This document shows, one piece after another, positions 54,621 through 64,000 of a DNA stretch of 64,000 nt. The position numbers were made by a program, and so were the translations under genes. The notes below the pieces were generated by a model. It saw only the letters and a list, made by a program, of their open reading frames with translations. It made no database searches and was not told the origin of the DNA. Position 1 is the first letter of the stretch; each line of letters opens with the position of its first letter. This DNA is from Chamaecrista fasciculata (taxonomy: Eukaryota > Streptophyta > Magnoliopsida > Fabales > Fabaceae). The DNA lies in NCBI GenBank assembly GCA_003254925.1, contig QANZ01045302.1:271335-335334 (forward strand), in the 5' to 3' direction.

Positions 54621-55590
54621 CTTTTGGTTCAACTTTTGAGTTTTCAATATCTAAATCTACATTCAATAATTTAATCATTCAATACTATAAAAATATAGTT
54701 CAATCCTTGAATAATATAGTACCATCAGCTATACCTTAAATCTATTACATGTCATGTAATCATCTGACGTGATTTTTATTTGGTGAGATTTCACTGTTAA
54801 ATGTCACAATAGTTGCCTCAATAATTTTTATGAAATACAACTATGTTTTTTCCATTCTATTTTTGTGTGTTTATCATAACCATCATGCACTTTCATTGTC
54901 ATCGCATTGTTCTTGTTGAAGTGTTAAGAGTGAAGAGTGAAAATGTTTAAATATTGCAAAATGCAACATCAGTACATCACCAATCGAAGTCACATTTATC
55001 CACATATATTTTTTTGTGTCATTTTTTCTTTTTGGTTGATTCTAAAAAAAGATTGATTTATCCGCGATAAGGTCTATTTTAGTATTTAGCAAAAGATCAT
55101 ATATTTTAAGTAATTATCTTTTTTAGTGTCATCATTATTTTTAGTCTCATCACTACATAATCTAATCCTTTTTGAGGATGAGACGAGTACTATGTAATTA
55201 AAGAATGTATTTTGGTAATTGATGAACATTCCATGTCTGCTCTTATGGATATGTCAATACATAAAAGAGGAAAAAAAACTATTAATTATTCTTTATGAGA
55301 TGAAATAAAAGAGAAAATGAAATGGAGAAAAAAGAGGAATGAATGAGTTTGCTTTTTCGAAATTGAAATAGATTTTGCAATTACAAAATCATTTCATAAT
55401 GACAACATTGCATTCAAAAAACATGATAGCAATGAGGAGAATGGCACCGTTATTTCAAATTCAGGTTTAAATTGATGTCCTATTGAAGAAGATTGTAGTT
55501 TAGAGGAATTTGAAAGGTAGGAAATCCAAATAGAGATAAGGAAAATGGCAATTGTGTTTTTTTTTTTTGGGTGTTTTAAGTTATATTTCA
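54621..55590. other. intergenic, no gene seen
   Basis: AT-rich DNA with a T tract at about 55556-55568. The frame at 55394-55591 is low-complexity. Confidence 0.5.
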
Positions 55591-55605
55591 ACGTGACATG
55601 GTGAT

Positions 55606-55690
55606 TTCTTTTTTTAAACTATGAGTCTTCCCCGCCTATCCGTATAACGATTTAAACGAAGACTAATCTCATTCGGGTCTCAGACGAAAT
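55606..55690 (-). mobile_element. SINE fragment, reverse orientation
   Basis: The minus strand reads gagattagtcttcgtttaaa then ggataggcggggaag, matching the 3' part of the SINE at 31790-31934. The + strand starts after a T run, which is the complementary A tail. Upstream parts and target duplications are unclear. Confidence 0.65.
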
Positions 55691-55699
55691 AATTACATG

Positions 55700-57059
55700 A
55701 TAAATGATGTCTTAAAAATTAAATAATTAACGTTTATATAAAAATAAGAATCAGATGATATATTTTTAATAATTCAGAATCTAGATTATAATTTTAAAAC
55801 AAATATGCGATCTAAAAGATAAATTTTATTTACTTTTCCAAAAGACATCTTTGTTAAAAATTTATTTTTATTGAAAATAACATCATCAATGATAGGATCA
55901 GAAGACAATTTATCATGTTCACCAAAAAAAAAAAGACAATTTATCACATAACTCATTCTGTCATTCACATTAATTTTTTTCTCTCTTCAACACTTTTATG
56001 AAGTTAAAATTAAAATAAAAATCTAGAAACACTATTGGAAAAATATTAAGCTTACTCTAAAATTTTCTTTAAAAATTTTATTTACGACTTAAAATGAATA
56101 TTGATCAGTTTAAAACTCAATTTACTGACTCTACTGCCATCGAAGTTTAAATATCCGTTAAGAAACGTCTAAAACAAAATTCCCTCCAGTTAAATAATAA
56201 TGAGTTTTCTGAATTTGACGATATTTGAATTTCTCTACATTTAAAGAATTTTTTATCGTTTAATTTTATTTTTTGTTGACACTTGACGATCCATATGAAA
56301 AGCGCATTGTTGACACGTGGCAATCCATATGAAAAGTGCAACCTTTTCACTTATTGATGAGTGATGACCAAATTCAGAAAAACACAGAGAAGCCGTCAAT
56401 TTTAAAGAATCCAGATCACAGTCAAATGTATGTTTTAGAAACTAGTAAATAAAAATGTATTAACATATATCACATTAGGATGAACACATTTGAAATAAAA
56501 TCTACTCATCTGATCTAAGATCTTTACTATAGATTCTAGAGGTCTAGAGAGGCCAAGAAAGAAAAACCTGTTTTTTTTTTTTTTTTTTGCAGTAAGGATT
56601 ATTGCTGCTTCAGTTACCAATATTTTCAGTCTGATCAAACTACTTTTCAAAGTGTAAAATCCTTTTACTGAAAACTAATGGCAATTTGGATGAACCAGCC
56701 TAATTTACAGTACAAGTTCCTCTTTAGAGCATAAATTTTAGACTTGGATATACTTTGTGAATCTAATGAACAATTATTAATTAAGTATTATTACTTACTC
56801 ATTTTGACAACGGAAGAAGTTTCAAATCTCAATGGATTAGTTCATTTGATCTGGAATCTGCAATCTGAGGTTGAATCGCTGGCTGCAACGAAATCGGGTC
56901 ACTCGGAAACGGTAAGAAGACCCGACCCAGATCTGTACCAAAATCTAAACTTTTAAGAAAAATAAGGGGAAAAAAATGAATAGTCAATTAACTGCTAAAA
57001 TTACAAAGAAATGAAGAAATGACCAGTGAAAGACGAAGGACGCTCCTGTTTCAAAATTA
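55700..57059. other. intergenic, upstream of the PHD gene
   Basis: AT-rich to about 56950. A short direct repeat, caatccatatgaaaag(c/t)gca, occurs near 56287 and 56321. A T tract lies at about 56572-56588. No gene is recognised. Confidence 0.5.
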
Positions 57060-57641
57060 GATGACTCGGATAAGACCAGTTTCACAGAGACAAGTCCCTA
57101 CACGCTCGCAAACTTCAGATTTACTTGGATTTCGATCACTAGGGCTTCATCTTTTGTTCTTGTAAGCCTTACTTTCTATCAACTAATCTCTCTCGTGTTT
57201 GAATTTTGTTTCTCTACTTCTTTTCTGTTTTGTTTCTGACAAACCGTTGGATTGGGGAGAAATAACGTTCTGGGGTGTTTTGTATTCGGCACATTTAACA
57301 AATTTTGTGTCTGCGAAGCATCTTGCTGCAGTGGCGGTGTTGGCTCGGTTGACTGTTTGTTTATCTTTTTAAGAATCCCAAAGCAATATACAACATACAG
57401 CACCGGTTGCATTTTTTGTCGTCTTATTAGTTTCTTGTGCTAACTTGGGCATTTAGGCGGTGTTTTTAACTTCAAGTTCCTTGACTTCGATAATTTGGGT
57501 TTGTTTTGTGTGCTATCACTTTGTGAAGATGTTGAGCAATAAATCTGGAGAGATTTGGGATCTTGCAAGATTGCGTTCACCGTGAACCCTAATTTCTTGC
57601 TGCAAAGGTAAAGCAAATAGGGTTCGTTTCGTGCTGGAAGG
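57060..57641 (+). promoter_or_regulatory. probable leader of the PHD-finger gene
   Basis: Composition becomes transcript-like from about 57060, and the ttgtaagcc at about 57160 may be a leader-intron donor. Overlapping open frames on both strands are not supported. Confidence 0.45.
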
Positions 57642-60600
57642 ATGGAAAGTGAGGATGGAACTAGCAATGCTGATAACACAGAAAGTTGTGAAGCGGTTCG
57701 GTGCCTGAAGAGTGAATCTGTAAATAATACAGTTACAGTAAAGAAAGATGTTAACGAAGGGGTTCAGCCCTTGGAAAGAGCAGGTGTGAATAATGGGGTG
57801 GTAATTGCAGATGGGAATGATGTTGCTGAAGGGGACTCTGGAGGAGTGGAAAGTTTTAGAACTTACAAGAGGCGCAAACATTTAAAGTTGAGTTCAGAAA
57901 GCAGAGCTCAAGAAGATTGCAGAGCATACGCCGAAGATGCAAGTCATAGAACGGACCAGGTTTGCTCTCCTCCTTTTTTTTCCCCCCAATTATGTGCACC
58001 TGGGAAGGCCAGTCTTTGTCTTTTAAATTGTCAGTTTGGATAATGGTTTTCCTATATATATGCTTGTTTGCATTTTGTGGAATTAGAGGTGTGAGCTGCA
58101 AAACTGTTTAGCTTCACCTAATTTTATTTGGGAAGGTACACATGAAACTTGGGAAAGTGATCAGTTGGCTTGTAGGATATACATGTGCCTGTTTACAACT
58201 TTTGGTGGGTCATGGGTGAATAAAGGTTGATTACAGGGTAGTTTGTAAGATTGCTGATACAAAGGGGTAGCAAAGGGGTATGTTTGGTTATGTGGAATGT
58301 AGATTGGAACTTGTAAATAACCATAGTTATTTGAGTCATAAAGAGGAAAAAAGACGTTGACTATGGTCTATGGATAGATATTGTCATTCTCAGGTTCTTT
58401 CAAGGGTGTGCTTGGGCACTTCCTTTAATTGCTTCCTAAATCCATGCATGTGGGTCTAGAAATTTTTAAAAAGATGATATTAAGAAATACCCAACGTCAA
58501 AATGTTATTGATGTGTATTTTTTGTGCATTTATGTGGTGTTATTAATCTTTGAAAATTGAAATCATTGAGTATACTGTTTCTGTTTGTGAATTGTGTTAG
58601 CTATCCTCAAAGTGGCCTAATATTTGACTCATGTTTTGGTTAACTTTAAATTACTCCTATTATATTTTTATTTAAGGATATGAAATTGTACAGAACATAC
58701 ATATATGAAAGAATCTGGGGTATTTATATGTTACACTGAATTTGGAGTCAGATGATCCTGCATCTATACTCTCAACTGAAATTCTTTTTGTGCATGAAAA
58801 GTTTGAAATTCAACTTGGGAGCAGTGCAGTTCAGAGTTCAGACACTATAGAAAAGGATATACTTGATTCTTGAATGTAATCCATGGGGATAATGTATTAT
58901 ATCTTTGACAGCAAGAAAATAAGCTTCTTTTGCACTAGGCATTACTAAGATCAAATCTTCCTGCATCAACACTGTTGCACTGAAGATTTATTCTGTTTGC
59001 TTGAGGTGATTTTGCCCTTGGCGCATAGATGACTTGAAGCATAAGAAATACCCTTGGTCCGTTATAGTAAGCTGTGACTGAAAAATTCTTATTTGCAGGC
59101 TGTAAAGGAATCATGTGATGTAGCGGTAGGAAATTCTTCAGAGAATTTTTCTCATGGACATTGGGGAAATGTTGTACTAAACCATTTGTATCAGTCATTA
59201 GGTGATGCTAAAGGAGGCATAGGAGAGTGTATAAAGGAATCTCACATGTGCCATACTAAATTTAATTGTAACACTGCTGTAAAGGTTGGTTCTACAACTA
59301 GAACTGCAAATATCGCGTTTATTTGACACTGTTCTAAAAGCACTTATTATCAATTGCATTGCATCTCATTTTGTTGCAGGAAACTTGTAAAATTGACAAA
59401 GATGGACAAGAATACTTATTCCAATCTGAGAGTACGCCACATAGATTACAGAGGGAAGTTAATGGCCATGCAAATGTCTTGCCTAATGGATGTTCTAGTG
59501 AACCGGATGGCCCCTGTGTGACTGAGATGTGTCAGCAAGCACTACGTAATATCTTAGTCTCCGAGAAATTCAGTTTGTTGTGTAAGTTGCTAATAGAAAA
59601 CTTCAATGGAATGAAGCCTGAAAGTGTAATTGACTTCAGTGTCATAAACTCAAGGTTGAAAGAGCGAGCTTACGAAGAATCACCTACACTTTTCTTGTCT
59701 GATATTCAACAGGTACTATTTTGGTAGACTTTTTTTTTTTTCTTCCAAACAATTTCCCCAGGCTATATGATTTTGTTTTGTATAGATTGAAAAATTAAGA
59801 TGTTTGAATGTTTTGTGTATCTGAATACCATGAAGTTAGTTTGTTAATACTGACATTTGTTGATTCACCTTGAAGACCATATTTTGTTATTTTTTTTAAA
59901 AGGCTTAAGTGCACTTTTGGTCCCAAAACTATGACAAAGGTTTCATTTTGATCCCATAACTTTTTTTGTTGCAATTTTGGTCCCATAACTATGACAAAGG
60001 TTTCATTTTGGTCCCATAACTATGACAAAGGTTTCATTTTGGTCCCATAACTTTTTTTGTTGCAATTTTGGTCTCATAACTTCTCAAAAGGTTCCACCGT
60101 TAGTCACTTGGTGAATTCCATCCATATTTAGCCGTTAAGTATGATGTGACATAGTGACTAGGATCATGATGTGGCAAAATAAGATGAAATGGACTGAAAT
60201 AGGATCTATATGCAACATATTAAAACTTATCTATACCCAACCACAATATATACAAAGAGTGGTACTTCCTCTTCCTCGTCAGCCCAACGGGACTTCCTCC
60301 TCCTCGTTCCGCTTCCCGATTCGTCGTCGCCGCCGCTTTGGTCGTTCGACTCTAGCTGAGGATCCTATCGACTTCGTCGGCGCCTTCTGCTTGAAGTCTC
60401 TTCTTCCCCACCAAATTGGTCCCTGTCAGTACCACTCTTTGTATATTTTGTGGTTGGGTATAGATAAGTTTTAATATGTTGCATATAGATCCTATTTCAG
60501 TCCACTTCATCTTATTTTGCCACATCATGATCCTAGTTACTATGCCACGTCATACTTAACGGCTAAATATGGATGGAATTCACCAAGGGACTAACGGTGG

Positions 60601-63600
60601 AACCTTTTGAGAAGTTATGGGATCAAAATGAAACCTTTGTCATAGTTATGGGACCAAAATTGCAACAAAAAAAGTTATGGGACCAAAATGAAACCTTTGT
60701 CATAGTTATGGGACCAAAATTGCAACAAAAAAAGTTATGGGACCAAAAGTGCACTTAAGCCTTTTTAAAATAAAGAACTTCTTCATTTATAATTTCTCGT
60801 GATACAAATTCTGTTTTATTGGTTTCAATTTTCATAAATGGGGTTCCTTAGTGTATTGGTATAATCTTAAATTGTATTTGTAATTTGCTCTTTGCATTTT
60901 TTCTGTCTGTTCACGCGTCTTATGAAAGTGCTTCTTCATCTCCCCTTGTTGAACAATAGTTGAACTGTATATGTATTTCTTTGTTTATCCCTCCAGGTGA
61001 CCTGCTTTTCCCAATGTGATAATTGTCACATTTCATTTTCTTTAGTTTTTAGCTTACACTTGAAACAGTGAAATATGCAGTGATATGTACTGTCTAAATT
61101 ATCAAACCAATTGTCTTGTTATGATAACTGTCGATTGAGAACTCAACTTTTTAACACTTTCAGGAGGCTCTTTCTTTCTAGTTGCATATCTGCTTTGCTC
61201 AACTTAGTGAGAATCCCCAAACTGGTGCATTTATAGGTCCTGCTTTTTTCATTCCACTAATAGGACATCAAAGTACCCCCAATATCTTAAGTTTTTCATG
61301 GAAGAGGATAATTAAATAACTTTCCAAACAAGGGAAAGATCTCACAATCTCTTTTCCTAATATACCATACAATTTCGGACAAATATTTTGGCAATGTTTA
61401 TTTTAGGAATACCTTTTTCTTGTCCATCTTTGAGCACCAGCTTAAACTTAGAAAAATACTGATAATACTTATTCCTAGAATTTGTTTGGCATGTTCAGTT
61501 GTTCATCCCGAGAATAATGGTGTGTTTGAGAAGTAAGAGAGAAAGTGATGTGAAGGTTAACCTCTAGCATATCTTCCTTTTATTTGGATGTTAACAACAC
61601 CTTGAAAATAATTTTAATGGGTTAGTCTATGATGCAAAGTTTGATTCTTGACATGGGATGCAATGGGTCATGAGCCAATAAGATAATGACACGTGAAAGA
61701 GTTAGTTGTATGTAACTTATGATGTGACTCCATACACAGTTTTGATTGGTTGAAAAATTATTATTTTTTTATTATTTTTCAACATTAAATTACATCAATG
61801 GCTATAATTATGCCACATCAGCAATTGCATCCCATGTCAAGAATTAAACTTTGCATCTTAGACTAACCCAATTTTAATTTAGAGCATCTTAAATTTGTGA
61901 AGAAAGAGGATAATGGAATATAATTCAAAATCTTCAATTTCTCCTTAAATTTTTAACTTCCTAAGTAAGAGAAAGATTTCACAATTATCTTTCATTTCCT
62001 TCCCTTAGTCCTTTTCCCTTCAATCCTCTACAAGTGTAGCCTAAAGCTGAACGGCTAGCAGCTAAATATTACAAAATCTGGGAATGATTTGGGAAAAAAG
62101 TGAGATATGAATGCCTTTTATGAGAGTTACTTTTCGCTCATGCTGAGAAAGTATGGGATTGTAATTGAATTTACTTTAATGACTTTGCTCTGTTTAGCTT
62201 GTTAAATGGTGGACATATTATATTCATTCTTTTGGCTGCTTCTCCCTCTATTTGTTATTTTGCCTGTATAAACTGCTGAGTTGAACAAGTTGATTTGTTG
62301 TGTCTTGCTGCAAAGAGACCTCATACCTGGTTTACAAATGTATTATATGGGGGTCGTTCTTAGCATGTTCCACATTAGTTTCCAGGTTGAGCAGATACTG
62401 AGGGAATTTGATTACTAATTCTTATTTTATGACTTGAAATTACTGATACTTTTAGGTCTGGAGGAAGCTTCAAGACACTGGTAATGAGATTGTTTCTCTT
62501 GCCAGGAGCCTTTCAAGCATGTCAAGAACTTTCTACTGTGAGCAGGTTAAAAGCAGACCTTATACTTCTGCACTTAAGTCTCATGACATGTTTTTGGCTT
62601 TGGGACTTCTTGTGTTTTGCTTCATATGAATTCAGTTATCTTTTTATTAATACTTCTATGGAAACCACTAAATCGTTCTTTTTCCTCAACTTCAGGCTGG
62701 AATTTCAGTGCAAAGCACATTCAAAGATGGAAAGGACGAGGTAAGAGTTTATTTATTTACTAGCACTTTATGAGATGATTGTGCAGATTGTGGAAACAAC
62801 TTAAAAAATAATGAGATTCAGATAGATTTCGACCTTGGATTATAGCTAGAGCTTTGGCAGAAGTTGGTGTTCTGGTGATTTGGTCTATATAATCAGCTAA
62901 AGGTTTCACCGAACACTCAAACCTCTCATACTTGAGAGTTGAGACTATTCTATGCACTGTTACCTATTTGACTCCGGGTGTAAACCTTTGTGATCTAACT
63001 GTTGGTGTTACAAGAAAGGAAAAATTGATTCCCTACATATTGCCTAAAAAAAAAAAAAATTCCACCTCCCAACCTTGTAGTCAACTGTTTGAATAAGAAA
63101 GCACTGGAATTCTAAATATCGTTGCCTCTGGCATCTAAGAATATTTTCTAGAATAAGAAGGGCGAGGCTTGTCTGGTTTAAGATTTTTCTATCTGGAAGT
63201 CTTGTCTGTTATTTTTCTAGGTTTGCAAAACTTTCAGGATCAATGATGCATATGATATATTCATACTAGAATAGCTCTGCTGCCCTTTTAATCCTGTTGG
63301 GATCATCAGTACCAAATGCGTGTAGTTCATATGATATTTTTTGCTTGATAGAAATATTAAAACCATCTTGAAATTTTTTTTGCTTTTGTCAATGTCAAAC
63401 AGTTCTGCAGCCGAGAATCTGACTCTGCCCTTTCAATCCTGTTGGGATCATCAATATTGAATGCACTTAGTTCATATGAAATTTTTTGCTTGAGAGAAAT
63501 TTTAAATTCATATTGAGAATTATTTTGCTGTTGTGATATCAAACAGTTCTGTAGCCGAGAATCTGACTCTCACATGAAGCCAGAGCAGACAGAAGATTGT

Positions 63601-64000
63601 GGCATGCATAAAATTTGCACTTGCAGGCATTGTGGAGACAAAGCAGATGGGGCAGACTGTTTGGTTTGTGATTCATGTGAGGAGATATACCATGTCTCCT
63701 GTATTGAGCCCGCTGTGAAGGAAATACCCTACAAAAGCTGGTACTGTGCCAAATGCACTGCCAGAGGAATTGGATCTCCACATGAAAATTGCTCGGTATG
63801 TGAAAGGCTGAATGTCCCACAGACCCTGAACAACTTAGATTTTGATGACAGCTTTCCTACAAATGAGGAAACCATTAATGAATTGGAAGAGAATTCAAAT
63901 TGCACCTATGATGGGGCTCAAGTGTCCAGAAGAGGGGAAAGTGACTGCATTTGCAAAATTTGTGGAAATGGAGTGGATAGTGAGAGAATGAAAATATGTG
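57642..64000 (+). CDS. PHD-finger protein, 5' part (runs off the window)
   Basis: A probable nuclear chromatin-reader protein. Exons: 57642-57959 (106 codons), 59099-59284 (62), 59380-59712 (111), 62456-62545 (30), 62696-62740 (15) and 63547 to at least 64000. All junctions are phase 0 with GT-AG introns. A basic stretch (TYKRRKHLKL) lies near residue 80. A middle conserved-looking region reads CQQALRNILVSEKFSLLCKL. A canonical C4HC3 PHD finger runs about 350-394 (C350, C353, C365, C368, H373, C376, C391, C394; CDSCEEIYHVSC). A second zinc finger begins with CICKICGNGVDSERMKIC at the window edge. It resembles Arabidopsis At1g77250 from memory. The large intron 59713-62455 carries two foldback elements, and the acceptor region of exon 6 is duplicated. 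Confidence 0.88.
59902..60761. mobile_element. long palindromic Mutator-like element with GC-rich spacer, 9-bp TSD
   Basis: An 860-bp element whose ends read GGCTTAAGTGCACTTTTGG and the complement. Identical 9-bp duplications, tttttaaaa, lie at 59893-59901 and 60762-60770. Arms of about 340-360 bp (59902-60265 and 60427-60761) pair nearly fully. Each arm carries tandem copies of an actatgacaaaggtttcatt unit. The central spacer of about 160 bp (60266-60426) is GC-rich and gene-like. Located in the PHD gene intron. Confidence 0.9.
61619..61869. mobile_element. foldback MITE, Mutator-like, 9-bp TSD
   Basis: A 251-bp inverted repeat with ends gggttagtctatgatgcaaa and the near-complement closing agactaaccc. 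Identical 9-bp duplications, aattttaat, lie at 61610-61618 and 61870-61878. Located in the PHD gene intron. Confidence 0.88.
63282..63570 (+). repeat. tandem duplication covering intron end and exon start in the PHD gene
   Basis: Two diverged copies of a unit of about 144 bp (about 63282-63426 and 63427-63570). Each holds cctgttgggatcatca, a pyrimidine-rich stretch, a caaacag acceptor (AG at 63401-63402 and 63545-63546) and the exon start TTCTG(C/T)AGCCGAGAATC. The second copy leads into the PHD exon; the first copy is followed by more intron-like sequence. Confidence 0.88.

Noticed and set aside
57440-57881. Minus-strand frames of 79 and 121 codons
   Set aside because: They are antisense shadows of the PHD leader and exon 1.
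60154-60758. Open frames in the PHD intron
   Set aside because: They lie in the arms and spacer of the palindromic element, and part is a translation of its tandem units.

Overview
The window is nuclear DNA from a flowering plant: a core eudicot, most likely a rosid. The evidence is many short GT-AG introns, AT-rich intergenic DNA with (TA)n microsatellites, plant-specific genes (B-class MADS box, DYW-type PPR, chloroplast NdhM) and abundant small DNA transposons. One assembly gap of 925 N lies at 28311-29235, with a few single n elsewhere.

Eight protein-coding genes are supported, all on the + strand. In order: (1) the 3' half of a PISTILLATA/GLOBOSA floral MADS-box gene (53-1207) with a duplicated terminal exon; (2) a complete SDG8/ASHH2-type H3K36 methyltransferase (7181-18996, 17 coding exons, about 1754 aa); (3) a universal-stress-domain receptor-like cytoplasmic kinase interrupted by the gap (27839-30786); (4) a complete UDP-sugar pyrophosphorylase (32324-40755, 17 exons, 614 aa); (5) chloroplast NDH subunit M (41806-43765, 2 exons, 215 aa); (6) an intronless CML44-like EF-hand protein (48129-48632); (7) an intronless DYW-class PPR protein (51489-53474); (8) the 5' part of a PHD-finger gene that runs off the right edge (57642-64000). 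For genes 2, 4 and 5 the summed exon lengths are divisible by three, and for 4 and 5 the protein length is close to the family norm, which supports the exon models.

Between and inside the genes lies a dense set of small mobile elements, many with visible target-site duplications (TSDs). These include three members of a Mutator-like foldback family with 10-bp TSDs (one a 2.5-kb Pack-MULE-like element with captured gene-like DNA), several 9-bp-TSD foldbacks, two hAT-type elements with 8-bp TSDs, two very short Helitron-like copies, four SINEs or SINE fragments, and two solo LTRs with 5-bp TSDs. The single intron of NdhM is almost entirely made of two such insertions, one of which carries a nested SINE.

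The genes do not form a pathway. Genes 2, 3, 6 and 8 appear to match a conserved block that in Arabidopsis is split between the duplicated regions around At1g77250-At1g77300 and At1g21550-At1g21590 (from memory). The observations most worth checking are the duplicated PI terminal exon, the duplicated splice-acceptor/exon segment in the PHD gene, the transposon-built NdhM intron and the captured-DNA foldback elements.
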